DNA from: Phyllobacterium phragmitis | Lineage (GTDB): Bacteria; Pseudomonadota; Alphaproteobacteria; Rhizobiales; Rhizobiaceae | Reading direction: 5' to 3' | DNA: 64,000 nucleotides | Assembly: GCF_002980495.1 (NCBI RefSeq) | Contig: NZ_PVBR01000010.1 | Coordinates: forward strand, 1 to 64,000 | In this document: piece after piece, positions 53,759 to 63,034 of the stretch | Position numbering within the stretch: position 1 is the first letter of the stretch | Layout of the letters: each line of letters opens with the position of its first letter | Translations under genes and position numbers: made by a program | Notes under the pieces: generated by a model | The model's database searches: none | Seen by the model: the letters and a program-made list of their open reading frames with translations, nothing else | Told to the model about the DNA's origin: nothing

Positions 53759-55333
53759 ATGGCCACCACCACAGCCGACATGCCGGCACCTGTCGATGAA
53801 CGCATCGATCCTAAAAAGGCCATTGCCTTCCTGGCGATGGTCTTCGGCATGTTCATGGCCATTCTGGACATCCAGATCGTCTCGGCATCCCTGGCGGAGA
53901 TTCAGGCGGGGCTGAGCGCGAGTTCCGATGAAATATCCTGGGTCCAGACCTCCTACCTGATCGCGGAAGTCATCATGATTCCGCTTTCCGGGTTTCTCGG
54001 ACGGCTTATGTCGACGCGCGTGCTGTTTACCATATCAGCGGCGGGCTTTACGCTTGCCAGTGTTCTCTGCGCGACGGCGACCACCATAGATCAGATGATC
54101 GTATACCGCGCGATACAGGGTTTTATCGGCGGCGGCATGATTCCCAGCGTGTTCGCGGCCGCATTCACCATCTTTCCTCCATCGAAGCGCTCGATCGTCT
54201 CGCCGATGATCGGCCTTGTCGCCACACTCGCTCCGACCATAGGCCCGACGGTCGGCGGCTATCTGAGCGACGCCTTTTCCTGGCATTGGTTGTTTCTGGT
54301 AAATGTCGGCCCCGGTATTCTCGTGGCGACGGCTGCCTGGAACCTCATCGATTTCGATGAAGGCGACAGTTCGCTTCTGAGCAAATTCGACTGGTGGGGC
54401 CTGGCCGGCATGGCCGCCTTCCTCGGCTCGCTCGAATTCGTTCTAGAGGAAGGCCCGCGCAACGATTGGCTGCAGGATGAAACGATCCTGTTGTTCAGCA
54501 TCGTTCTCGCTGTCGGCGCAATCGTCTTCTTCTACCGCGTCTTTACCGCCGAAGAACCGATCGTCGATCTGCGCGCCTTCAGCAATGTCAATTTCGCCTT
54601 CGGCTCGGTTTTCTCGTTCGTCATGGGCGTCGGCCTCTATGGCCTGACTTATCTCTATCCGCTCTATCTCAGTCAGATCCGCGGCTATGACGCGCTAATG
54701 ATCGGCGAAGCGCTGTTCATCAGCGGCCTCGCCATGTTCATGACCGCGCCGGTGGCGGGCTTTCTGTCCAACCGGATGGACCCGCGCCTGATGATGATGA
54801 TCGGCTTCTTCGGCTTTGCCGCGGGCACATGGACGATGACCGGGCTGACCGCGGATTGGGATTTCCACGAGCTGCTGCTGCCGCAGATCCTGCGCGGCTG
54901 CTCGCTGATGCTCTGCATGGTGCCGATCAACAATCTGGCGCTCGGCACATTGCCGCCGTCGCGCCTGAAGAATGCTTCCGGCCTGTTCAACCTGACACGC
55001 AATCTCGGTGGCGCCGTCGGCCTGGCCGTCATCAATACCGTGCTCACCCAGCGCGCCGACATGCACTATGCCCGCTTGTCGGAGCATATCAGTTGGGGCA
55101 ATCGCGAAGCTGAGGACATGCTCGCCAGCATGGCGGCCAGGTTCAACGCCAGCGGCATCGACGGCAATACCGCCGCTCTCGCCAGAATGGCCGGCATCGT
55201 CCGCCAACAAGCCACGCTGATGTCATTCATAGATGTGTTCTTCATCCTGACGGTGCTGTTCGCATCCCTCGCAATATTCGCCATCCTCCTGCGCAAACCG
55301 GGCAAGCCGGCAGGCGGCGGTGGCGGTCATTAA
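53759..55333 (+). CDS. EmrB/QacA (DHA2) family multidrug exporter
   Basis: MFS drug/proton antiporter, 524 residues, about 14 membrane helices. The DHA2 signature is seen at the start as LDIQIVSASLAEIQAGLSAS with EISWVQTSYLIAEVIMIPLS, and motif C as GLVATLAPTIGPTVGGYLSD. It works with the HlyD-type adaptor in the inner membrane. Substrates are unknown. Control by the divergent TetR suggests induction by a toxic ligand. Confidence 0.94.
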   Translation: MATTTADMPAPVDERIDPKKAIAFLAMVFGMFMAILDIQIVSASLAEIQAGLSASSDEISWVQTSYLIAEVIMIPLSGFLGRLMSTRVLFTISAAGFTLASVLCATATTIDQMIVYRAIQGFIGGGMIPSVFAAAFTIFPPSKRSIVSPMIGLVATLAPTIGPTVGGYLSDAFSWHWLFLVNVGPGILVATAAWNLIDFDEGDSSLLSKFDWWGLAGMAAFLGSLEFVLEEGPRNDWLQDETILLFSIVLAVGAIVFFYRVFTAEEPIVDLRAFSNVNFAFGSVFSFVMGVGLYGLTYLYPLYLSQIRGYDALMIGEALFISGLAMFMTAPVAGFLSNRMDPRLMMMIGFFGFAAGTWTMTGLTADWDFHELLLPQILRGCSLMLCMVPINNLALGTLPPSRLKNASGLFNLTRNLGGAVGLAVINTVLTQRADMHYARLSEHISWGNREAEDMLASMAARFNASGIDGNTAALARMAGIVRQQATLMSFIDVFFILTVLFASLAIFAILLRKPGKPAGGGGGH

Positions 55334-55649
55334 GTCGAAGCGCACCCGCGACGCCCCCAAGAAATAGGGGCGAATTTTGGAGGATTGGCGCTCGCACGCG
55401 GCAACTGGTCGCTTTCCAGTGGGTGTTTTTCATTGCGTCACAGACGTGAAATATTTTTGTCATGTATCGCTAATTAGTAAAACGGATCAATTGCTAAGCC
55501 CCCGGAAAAGTGTTTCACTTCCTGCCGCTACGAATTCCAGCACACGCTGCGACTGTCATCCAATTGTCATTGGACGAGACTATCGGGAGGACGCGGATGC
55601 TGGAATTGAGCCAAGGGCGTTCGCTGTTCCAAACAGGGGAGTTACATAT
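55334..55649 (+). promoter_or_regulatory. leader and promoter region of the second ABC importer
   Basis: This 316-bp gap has no gene. It holds the 3' flank of the exporter gene, a dyad GGAAAAGTG-TTT-CACTTCC near 55504-55522, and the PHO-box-like repeat at 55553-55570. A reading frame running through it into the binding-protein gene lacks any coding character. Confidence 0.6.
55553..55570 (+). promoter_or_regulatory. PHO-box-like direct repeat
   Basis: CTGTCAT-CCAA-TTGTCAT: two 7-nt repeats with a 4-nt spacer, 13 of 14 repeat bases matching the PhoB consensus unit CTGTCAT. It lies 79 bp before the binding-protein start, in the activating orientation. It suggests induction of the transporter under phosphate limitation. 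Confidence 0.65.
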
Positions 55650-56753
55650 ATGCTTGGGTATTCAGCACGTTTGCTGTCTCTATCGACTGCTCTCGCCATC
55701 GTCGGCACGTCTGTCGCTGCCGCGGAGCCATCCGCCGAACTTATCGCCGCCGCCAAGGCCGAGGGTCAGTTGACCACCATCGCGCTGCCCCATAGCTGGT
55801 GCGGCTATGGCGACATGATCGCCGGCTTCAAGAAGAAATACGGCATCGAGATCAACGAACTCAACCCGGATGCGGGCTCGGGCGATGAGATCGAGGCGAT
55901 CAAGGCCAACAAGGACAACAAGGGCCCGCAAGCACCCGACGTCATCGACGTCGGCTTCTCGTTCGGCCCCACCGCCAAGGCCGAAGGCCTGACGCAGCCC
56001 TACAAGGTCTCCACTTGGGATTCGATCCCCGACGATGCCAAGGATGCCGATGGCCACTGGTACGGTGACTATTACGGCGTCCTCTCCTTCGAGGTGAACA
56101 AGGACATCATCCAGAACGTGCCCGCCGACTGGTCGGATCTGCTCAAGGATGAATACAAGAACGCCGTGGCGCTCGCAGGTGATCCGCGCGCATCGAACCA
56201 GGCCATTCTCGGCGTCTACGCCGCCGGCCTTGCAACAGGTGCCGAAGCGGGAACGAAGGCCGGCGAAGCTGGGCTCGATTTCTTCAAGCAGCTGAATGCC
56301 AAGGGCAATTTCGTGCCCGTCATCGGCAAGGCCGCGTCTCTGGCTCAAGGCTCCACGCCCGTCCTGATCCGCTGGGACTACAACGCCCTTGCCGATCGTG
56401 ACACGCTGAACGGCAATCCCGCCGTGGAGGTGGTCGTGCCGAAGTCGGGTGTCGTCGCCGGCGTTTATGTTCAGGCGATCAGCGCCTATGCGCCGCATCC
56501 GAACGCCGCCAAGCTGTGGATGGAATATCTTTATTCCGATGAAGGTCAGCTTGCTTGGCTGAAGGGCTATTGCCATCCGATCCGCTTCAACGACCTCGTC
56601 AAGAACGGCAAGGTCCCGCAGGAGCTTCTCGACAAGCTGCCGCCGGCGGATTCCTATGAGAAGGCCGTCTTCCCGACGCTCGACGATCAAAAAGCGTCCA
56701 ATGAAGCGATCACCAAGTCTTGGGATAGCGTCGTCGGCGCAAACGTCCAGTAA
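55650..56753 (+). CDS. ABC transporter substrate-binding protein (AfuA/PhnS-like)
   Basis: Periplasmic binding protein, 367 residues, of the group that binds Fe(III), polyamines, sugar phosphates or 2-aminoethylphosphonate. The signal peptide ends near SVAAAEPS. The mature start ELIAAAKAEGQLTTIALPHS and the C-terminal lobe NAAKLWMEYLYSDEGQLAWL are family features. The ATG at 55650 has GGGGAG upstream. It heads a four-gene importer. The PHO-box-like site favours a phosphorus-containing ligand such as a phosphonate or an organophosphate; iron is the alternative often given for AfuA relatives. Confidence 0.9.
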   Translation: MLGYSARLLSLSTALAIVGTSVAAAEPSAELIAAAKAEGQLTTIALPHSWCGYGDMIAGFKKKYGIEINELNPDAGSGDEIEAIKANKDNKGPQAPDVIDVGFSFGPTAKAEGLTQPYKVSTWDSIPDDAKDADGHWYGDYYGVLSFEVNKDIIQNVPADWSDLLKDEYKNAVALAGDPRASNQAILGVYAAGLATGAEAGTKAGEAGLDFFKQLNAKGNFVPVIGKAASLAQGSTPVLIRWDYNALADRDTLNGNPAVEVVVPKSGVVAGVYVQAISAYAPHPNAAKLWMEYLYSDEGQLAWLKGYCHPIRFNDLVKNGKVPQELLDKLPPADSYEKAVFPTLDDQKASNEAITKSWDSVVGANVQ

Positions 56754-56821
56754 AGAGCTCTTTTGTCAGGTGGCGTGTTTCGCAAGACGTCACGCCACCT
56801 GGCGGAAGGTCATATTGCCCC

Positions 56822-57718
56822 ATGAGCAGCATCCCGGACGCTTCCCCGACCACCCTTACGCCATCGCTTGCGCGGCGCCTGCCGCTCGAATGGCTGGGCG
56901 TCGTACCGTTTTTCCTTTTCGCCATCATGTTCCTGGTCTGGCCGACGCTGTTTCTGATCGTCGGTGCGTTCAAGGACCAGGCGGGCAATTTCACATTCCA
57001 GAATATCATCGATCTCTTCCAGCCTTCGATTATGAGCGCCTACTGGATTTCGATCCGGATCAGCCTTGCCTCGGCGCTCGGCGGTGCTCTCATCGGCTTT
57101 TTCCTGGCCTGGGCGATCGTGCTCGGCGGCCTTCCCCAGTGGATGCGGCCAATGGTTCTGACATTTTCAGGCGTGGCCTCGAACTTCGCCGGCGTTCCCC
57201 TCGCCTTTGCCTTTCTCGCGACGCTCGGCCGTACCGGTCTCGTCACCGTGTTGCTCAACAAATATCTTGGCTTCAATCTCTATTCGACCGGCTTCAATCT
57301 TCTCAGCTTCCTGGGTCTGACGCTCACCTATATGTTCTTTCAGATACCGCTGATGGTGCTGATCCTCACGCCCGCGCTCGACGGCCTCAAGAAGGAATGG
57401 CGTGAAGCCGCCTCCATTCTGGGCGCCACGCACATGCAATATTGGCGTATGGTGGCCTTTCCAATTCTTTGGCCGAGCCTGCTCGGTACCAGCCTGCTTC
57501 TCTTCGCCAACGCCTTCGGCGCCATCGCCACGGCCTATGCGCTGACCGGCAGCTCCCTCAACATCGTGCCTATCCTGCTTTATGCGCAGATCCGCGGCGA
57601 CGTCCTGCACAACGAGAATCTCGGCTATGCTCTGGCGCTTGGCATGATCTTCATAACAGGGGCTTCCAATGTGCTTTATATCTGGCTGCGAATGCGCGCG
57701 GAAAGGTGGCAGAAATGA
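56822..57718 (+). CDS. ABC transporter permease 1 (PotB/AfuB-like)
   Basis: Inner-membrane permease, 298 residues, about six helices, with the coupling loop EWREAASILGATHMQYWRMV near residue 190. It follows the binding-protein gene by 68 nt and overlaps the second permease as ATGA. Confidence 0.92.
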   Translation: MSSIPDASPTTLTPSLARRLPLEWLGVVPFFLFAIMFLVWPTLFLIVGAFKDQAGNFTFQNIIDLFQPSIMSAYWISIRISLASALGGALIGFFLAWAIVLGGLPQWMRPMVLTFSGVASNFAGVPLAFAFLATLGRTGLVTVLLNKYLGFNLYSTGFNLLSFLGLTLTYMFFQIPLMVLILTPALDGLKKEWREAASILGATHMQYWRMVAFPILWPSLLGTSLLLFANAFGAIATAYALTGSSLNIVPILLYAQIRGDVLHNENLGYALALGMIFITGASNVLYIWLRMRAERWQK

Positions 57719-58503
57719 AGTCCCAGCGCATCGGAGCATGGATCGCATTTGCCATCGGCGCGATCTATTTCCTCGTGCCGCTGATCGGCACGTTCGAGTT
57801 CTCGCTGCGCATGCGGCGCGGCGAATATTCCTTCGACGCCTATCGCGTCGTCTTTGCCGATCCGAACTTTCAGGCAACCTTCGGCTATTCCACGCTGATG
57901 GCCCTGATGACCATCGTCTTCGGCGTCCTGCTCGTCGTGCCGACTGCATACTGGATCCGGCTACGCCTGCCGCAGCTTCGCCCCATCGTCGAATTCATCA
58001 CGCTGATGCCGCTGGTGATACCAGCCATCGTCATCGTCTTCGGCTATCTCAGGATCTATAATTCGTCGTCCATTCTACCTTTCACCGGGTCGCGGCGGAT
58101 GACCGACCTGCTCCTGATGTTCGGCTATGTGACCCTGTCGCTACCCTATATGTACCGCGCCGTCGATACCGCCATGCGCGCCATCGATGTGCGCACATTG
58201 ACGGAAGCCGCCGAGAGCCTCGGCGCCGGTTGGCCGACGATCCTGTTCAAGGTCATCTTCCCCAATGTGCTTTCCGGCGTTCTGAGCGGAGCCTTCATCA
58301 CCTTCGCCATCGTCATCGGCGAATTCACGCTCGCCTCGCTCCTCAACCGCCCGGCCTTCGGTCCTTACCTCCAGCTCGTCGGCGCCAATCGCGCCTATGA
58401 GCCGTCCGCCCTCGCGGTCATTTCCTTTGCGGTGACATGGATGAGCATCGCACTGCTCCAGCTCGTCTCGCGTCTCAATAAATTCAAATCACCCAGCGCT
58501 TGA
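57715..58503 (+). CDS. ABC transporter permease 2 (PotC-like)
   Basis: Inner-membrane permease, 262 residues, starting MKSQRIGAWIAFAIGAIYFL. The coupling loop is LTEAAESLGAGWPTILFKVI. The start at 57715 is set by the ATGA overlap and the typical first helix; the longer frame upstream is a shadow of permease 1. The ATPase follows 11 nt after the stop. Confidence 0.93.
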   Translation: MKSQRIGAWIAFAIGAIYFLVPLIGTFEFSLRMRRGEYSFDAYRVVFADPNFQATFGYSTLMALMTIVFGVLLVVPTAYWIRLRLPQLRPIVEFITLMPLVIPAIVIVFGYLRIYNSSSILPFTGSRRMTDLLLMFGYVTLSLPYMYRAVDTAMRAIDVRTLTEAAESLGAGWPTILFKVIFPNVLSGVLSGAFITFAIVIGEFTLASLLNRPAFGPYLQLVGANRAYEPSALAVISFAVTWMSIALLQLVSRLNKFKSPSA

Positions 58504-58514
58504 GAACGGTTCCC

Positions 58515-59576
58515 ATGGCTTTCCTCGAAATATCGCACCTGCAAAAAAGCTTCGGAACCAACAAGGTCGTTCAGGACTTCAACCTGACGATCAAAAAGGG
58601 CGAATTCGTTTCCTTCCTCGGGCCTAGCGGCTGCGGCAAGACCACCGTTTTGCGCATGGTGGCGGGATTTGAGATTCCGACCTCGGGCATCATCAGCATC
58701 GACGGCCAGGATGTCGTCAACCTGAAACCTAACCAGCGCAATATCGGCATGGTATTCCAGGCCTATGCGCTTTTCCCCAACATGACCGTGGCGCAGAACG
58801 TCGCCTTCGGCCTTCGTGTCTCCAAAAAGCCGAAAACCGAAATCGATGCGACGGTGGCGGAAATGCTCGACCTCATCCGGCTCGGGCATCTGGGCGACCG
58901 CTATCCCTACCAGTTGTCGGGCGGCCAGCAGCAGCGCGTGGCGCTGGCCCGCGCGTTGGCGACCAAGCCGCAGGTGCTTCTCCTCGACGAGCCGCTCTCC
59001 GCGCTCGACGCCAAGATCCGCGTCTCCTTGCGCCAGGAGATACGCGCCATCCAGCAGAAGCTCGGCATCACCACCATCTTCGTGACGCATGATCAGGAAG
59101 AGGCGCTGTCGATCTCCGACCGTATCGTTGTCGTGTCGGAAGGCCGCGCCGAACAGATCGGTAGCCCCTTCGATATCTATAACCGCCCGGCCTCGCGTTT
59201 CGTCGCCTCCTTCGTCGGCACGCTCAACGTGCTTGAAGGCAAAGTGGACGATGCCGAAGCAGGCGTCGTCGATCTCGACGGCAACAGGATAACGCTGGCG
59301 CAGCCGCTCTCCGGCTATAAGAAGGGCGAGATGCTGGCCTTGGCGCTGCGCCCTGAAGCCGTAACCATAGGCCGGCAGAATGGCCACGATACGGCGGTCG
59401 AAGGCACGATCAACGACGTGCATTTCCTGGGTTCGGTCATCCGCACGCGCGTCTCGCTCGGCAAGAACAACATCTCGCTGGACATGTTCAACGATCCGAG
59501 CTCCCCGCCGCCGGGGCGCGGCGAGAAGGTCAAGATCGGCTTCGCCGCCAAGGATCTCCTGGTTCTGGGCGAATAA
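58515..59576 (+). CDS. ABC transporter ATP-binding protein (PotA/FbpC-like)
   Basis: Importer ATPase, 353 residues. Walker A GPSGCGKTT, signature LSGGQQQRVALARA, Walker B VLLLDEPLSALD, switch VTHDQEEA, and a C-terminal TOBE domain (ALRPEAVTIG...VHFLGSVIRTRVSLG). The ATG at 58515 is preferred over an in-frame TTG at 58500. It completes the PHO-box-associated importer. Confidence 0.94.
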   Translation: MAFLEISHLQKSFGTNKVVQDFNLTIKKGEFVSFLGPSGCGKTTVLRMVAGFEIPTSGIISIDGQDVVNLKPNQRNIGMVFQAYALFPNMTVAQNVAFGLRVSKKPKTEIDATVAEMLDLIRLGHLGDRYPYQLSGGQQQRVALARALATKPQVLLLDEPLSALDAKIRVSLRQEIRAIQQKLGITTIFVTHDQEEALSISDRIVVVSEGRAEQIGSPFDIYNRPASRFVASFVGTLNVLEGKVDDAEAGVVDLDGNRITLAQPLSGYKKGEMLALALRPEAVTIGRQNGHDTAVEGTINDVHFLGSVIRTRVSLGKNNISLDMFNDPSSPPPGRGEKVKIGFAAKDLLVLGE

Positions 59577-59592
59577 GTCCAGGAGAAGCGCG

Positions 59593-59615
59593 AGCCGCCC
59601 CTGCTAGGGACGGCT
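59593..59615. terminator. shared hairpin between convergent genes
   Basis: Imperfect stem AGCCG-c-CCCT / AGGG-a-CGGCT with loop GCT lies between the ATPase gene and gnd, which converge. There is no long T-tract on either side, so termination strength is uncertain. Confidence 0.5.
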
Positions 59616-59634
59616 TGATCATTGCATCACCGAC

Positions 59635-61053
59635 TCAGCCCATATCCGACCAGGGACCATGGAAATCGCCCTCCCGGTCAAGCCGCTTGAAGCCATGTGC
59701 GCCAAAGAAATCGCGCTGCGCCTGAATGAGATTGGCCGTGCCGCGCGCTTGGCGATAGCCGTCGAAATAGCTGAGCGCGGAGCTGAGAGCCGGCACCGGC
59801 AGCCCCGAGAGCGCGGCGGTGGAAACGACGTTGCGCAGCGCCGCCGAACCCTTGGTCATGCGCTCGATAAAGGCCGGCGCAAGCAGCAGATTTTCCGGCG
59901 ACCCCTTGTCGAATGCCTCGGCGATAACGTCGAGGAACTGCGAGCGGATGATGCAGCCGGCACGCCAGATGCGGGCGATGGTCGCCAGCGGCAGGTCCCA
60001 CTCATATTCCTTCGAAGCACCCGCCATCACCGCGAAACCCTGCGCATAGGCAGCGATCTTGCCGGCAAGCAGGCCCTGCTCGAGATCATCGATGAAACGG
60101 GCGCGATCCTCAGGCGAGAGAGCGGCGGCACCTGAGGGGTAAGCCTTCTCCGCAACTTGGCGCTCCGACTTGAGCGCTGAAAGCGAGCGCGCGGCGACGG
60201 CGGCTTCGATGCCGGTGGCGGGAATGCCCAGCATCTGCGCCTCGATGGCCGACCAGCGCCCCGTTCCCTTCTGCCCGGCCGAATCCAGAATGACATCGAC
60301 CGCCGCCTTGCCCGTATCGGGATCGACGGCGAGCAGCACCTTGGCGGTAATCTCGATCAGGTAGGAGTTGAGCGGACCGTCGTTCCATTTGGAAAAGACG
60401 CTGCCGATGGCGGGGGCCGACAGACCGAGCCCGTCGCGCAGGATGCCATAGACCTCCGCGATCATCTGCATATCGGCATATTCGATACCGTTATGGATGG
60501 TCTTGACGAAATGGCCGGCGCCGTCGGGTCCGAGAAGCGCGCTGCAGGGTTCGCCCTCATATTTAGCGGAAATTGCCGTGAGAACCGGAGAGATGCGGTC
60601 ATAGGCTTCCTTGGTGCCGCCGACCATGATCGACGGGCCGTGACGAGCGCCCTCCTCTCCACCGGAAACGCCCATGCCGACAAAGGTCGGATCATCAGCG
60701 CCGAGGCTGTTCAGGCGACGGACCGTGTCATGGAAATTGGCATTGCCGGCATCGATGATGATGTCGTCACGCATCAAGAGCGGCTTTAGCGCTTTGGTCT
60801 CCTGATCGACCGGATCGCCGGCCTTGATCATGAGAATGATCGGCCGCGGCGCGCGGATGCTGCCGACGAGCTGCTCCAGCGTATCGCACGGAATGATCCG
60901 CTCCTTGAACTCCCCGGCATTCTCATGGAACTCGTGGGTCTTCTCGGTCGTGCGATTATAGACAGCGACGCGGTAGCCTTTTTCGGCGATGTTGAGCGCG
61001 AGATTCGCTCCCATGACACCAAGACCGATCAGTCCGATATCCGCTTTTTCCAT
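59635..61053 (-). CDS. gnd: 6-phosphogluconate dehydrogenase, decarboxylating
   Basis: NADP-dependent enzyme of the oxidative pentose phosphate pathway giving ribulose-5-phosphate and CO2, 472 residues, the long-form length. The nucleotide-binding motif GLGVMGANLA is at residue 10. The substrate motifs MGVSGGEEGARHGPSIMVGG and GHFVKTIHNGIEYADMQMIA are present, the latter with the catalytic Lys. The C-terminus with YFDGYRQARGTANLIQAQRD is typical. It is transcribed singly, downstream of the rpiR-type gene on the same strand (149-bp gap). Confidence 0.97.
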   Translation of the reverse strand: MEKADIGLIGLGVMGANLALNIAEKGYRVAVYNRTTEKTHEFHENAGEFKERIIPCDTLEQLVGSIRAPRPIILMIKAGDPVDQETKALKPLLMRDDIIIDAGNANFHDTVRRLNSLGADDPTFVGMGVSGGEEGARHGPSIMVGGTKEAYDRISPVLTAISAKYEGEPCSALLGPDGAGHFVKTIHNGIEYADMQMIAEVYGILRDGLGLSAPAIGSVFSKWNDGPLNSYLIEITAKVLLAVDPDTGKAAVDVILDSAGQKGTGRWSAIEAQMLGIPATGIEAAVAARSLSALKSERQVAEKAYPSGAAALSPEDRARFIDDLEQGLLAGKIAAYAQGFAVMAGASKEYEWDLPLATIARIWRAGCIIRSQFLDVIAEAFDKGSPENLLLAPAFIERMTKGSAALRNVVSTAALSGLPVPALSSALSYFDGYRQARGTANLIQAQRDFFGAHGFKRLDREGDFHGPWSDMG

Positions 61054-61202
61054 GACGCTTCCTTTCGGGGATATGTAACAGGAGAGATTGGCGGCACGCC
61101 CGTGCCGGAATCAGATTTAGATTATTGTCTCAGTCTATCGATTTTATTGTGGCAGACAAAGATATCTGGGAAGCTGCAGCGGCAAATTGAAGAGGCCCGC
61201 GC

Positions 61203-62036
61203 CTACTCCCCACGCAATTCCTCCATTTCCCGGATCCGCTTGCTGGCCGTCTCCTCGGCGTGACGCGTGATCTCTGCGATGAGCGTTTCGGCAACGACGA
61301 AAAGAGCCGCCGTTGAATCCCACGCCGACGGGACGGCGGTGCGCCCGGCAAGCACATGCCGGGCAAAGCGGGCGATGGGCGAAAGCCACTGGTCGGTCAG
61401 GAGCACGATCTCGACACCGCGCGCTTGCGCCTTTTCGGCAAAGCGGATCAGGCTTTCCTGGTAACGGCGTATGTCGAAGATCACCAGCACGTCACGCTTG
61501 CCCATGTCGATCAGCCGATCGCGCCAATTGCTCTCCTGCCCGTCGAGATGAACCACATCGGGGCGGATGATCTGCAAATGTGCCGCCATGTAACGGGCGA
61601 TCGGATCGGTAAACCGTCCGCCGATGAGATGGATGCGGTTGCGTGGCCGGCTGAGCAGGGCAACGATTTGCACGATCTGTGCCTCGGGCAGATGGCTGAA
61701 GGTTTCGCGGATATTGTCGAGCGTGGCGTCGACCTGCGCAAAGGCGCTCCGCGGCCGGGTGGACGGCGATGCCAGATTGCGCGTCAGCGGCGATTGTATC
61801 TGTGCTGCCAGTTCCTCCTGCAGGGCTGCCTGGAATTCGGGATAATTGGAAAAGCCGAGCCTTGCCACGAAGCGCAGGATGGTCGGAGAACTCACGCCCG
61901 CCTGTACCGAAAAATCCGCGACCGTTTTCAGGCCGATCAGCGGATAGTGAGCGACCAGCGTCTGCGCCGCCTTGCGCTCGCTGGCGGACATCGAAGCGAT
62001 CTTCTCACCAATCAGTTCGGATATGCTTGCTTTCAT
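61203..62036 (-). CDS. RpiR/MurR family transcriptional regulator
   Basis: Regulator of 277 residues with an N-terminal RpiR HTH (SASERKAAQTLVAHYPLIGL, FSVQAGVSSPTILRFVARLG) and a C-terminal SIS sugar-phosphate-binding domain (RIHLIGGRFTDPIARYMAAH). The ATG at 62036 is chosen over GTG at 62054. It is divergent from the formylglutamate hydrolase gene, so it may control that gene and its permease, or gnd. The shared promoter has a weak GTAT-CAAATC-ATAC dyad at 62133-62146. Confidence 0.9.
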   Translation of the reverse strand: MKASISELIGEKIASMSASERKAAQTLVAHYPLIGLKTVADFSVQAGVSSPTILRFVARLGFSNYPEFQAALQEELAAQIQSPLTRNLASPSTRPRSAFAQVDATLDNIRETFSHLPEAQIVQIVALLSRPRNRIHLIGGRFTDPIARYMAAHLQIIRPDVVHLDGQESNWRDRLIDMGKRDVLVIFDIRRYQESLIRFAEKAQARGVEIVLLTDQWLSPIARFARHVLAGRTAVPSAWDSTAALFVVAETLIAEITRHAEETASKRIREMEELRGE

Positions 62037-62203
62037 TTCCTTCGCCTGTTCCACCCGCGGTTTTCTTTTCGTCTTACAGCATATGCATCGAAACGGTCGG
62101 AAAAATTCATATTTGACAAATTTGCCGGATATGTATCAAATCATACGAGAATGGAAATTAAAATAGATGCTGTAACAAACAGTACACTCCTCGGGAACAC
62201 GAA

Positions 62204-62968
62204 ATGGTTGACGCGATCACGGCTGCTGACGTTGAGAATCCGGTCAGGATTACGAACAGGCACGGCAAAAGCCCGATGCTGCTGCTCTGCGACCATGCGT
62301 CGAACCATATCCCCGCCGGCTTTGACACGCTCGGACTGACGCACGAGGAACTTCAACGCCACATCGCGTGGGACCCTGGCGCCATAGGCGTGGCCCGCGA
62401 AATGAGCCGCCACCTCGACGCTCCGCTGGTCGAATCCTGCATCTCCCGCCTCATCATCGATTGCAATCGGCCCCTCGATGCGCCTGATCTCGTCCCGGGC
62501 TCGAGCGAACTGACCGCCATTCCGGGCAACCAGAGTTTGAGCGCCAATGAGATCGCCGAGAGAGTGGCCCTGTCGCACGCGCCCTATCATGCAGCGGTCG
62601 AAGCTCTGATAGCGTCGCGCGTCGCAGCCGGCATCGCGCCGGTTCTCATCGCCATCCATACGTTCACGCGCGTCTATCGCGGCAGGGAACGCCCCTGGCA
62701 TATCGGCATCATCCATGACGACGATATCAGGCTCGCCAAACCCGTCATTGCCGGACTGCAGGCGGAAGCAGGCCTTTGCGTCGGGATAAACCAACCCTAT
62801 TCGCCGGCTGATCGGGTTTACTATACGCTGGAGCGCCACGCACGGACCAACGGCCTGCAGGCGGTCATGATCGAGATCCGCAACGATCTCGTGACGACTG
62901 AGGAAGAAGAAAAACAATGGGGCGAGAGGCTCGCCCGCATCCTGGGAGAGACACAAGGAGAAATTTGA
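62204..62968 (+). CDS. N-formylglutamate amidohydrolase family protein
   Basis: Hydrolase of the N-formylglutamate deformylase family, 254 residues. Conserved stretches are LLCDHASNHIPAGF near residue 28, SRLIIDCNRPLDAPD near 80, and AIHTFTRVYRG near 146. Classic HutG-type enzymes act in histidine breakdown, but no hut genes are near; relatives are often paired with amino acid or amine permeases, as here (67-bp gap). The substrate is probably an N-formyl or N-acyl amino acid; not proven. Confidence 0.88.
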   Translation: MVDAITAADVENPVRITNRHGKSPMLLLCDHASNHIPAGFDTLGLTHEELQRHIAWDPGAIGVAREMSRHLDAPLVESCISRLIIDCNRPLDAPDLVPGSSELTAIPGNQSLSANEIAERVALSHAPYHAAVEALIASRVAAGIAPVLIAIHTFTRVYRGRERPWHIGIIHDDDIRLAKPVIAGLQAEAGLCVGINQPYSPADRVYYTLERHARTNGLQAVMIEIRNDLVTTEEEEKQWGERLARILGETQGEI

Positions 62969-63034
62969 TGCCGCCGTATCAGGCGGACGCGAATGCACTG
63001 AAGTCAACCAAGCAAATTGACAGGGGAAACCAAA

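Noticed and set aside
55377-55649. Reading frame extending the second binding-protein gene upstream by 91 codons
   Set aside because: It contains the PHO-box-like site, has no ribosome site, and would bury the signal peptide.
62133-62146. GTAT-CAAATC-ATAC dyad as RpiR operator
   Set aside because: The four-base arms are too short to support a call on their own. It is mentioned only under the rpiR entry.
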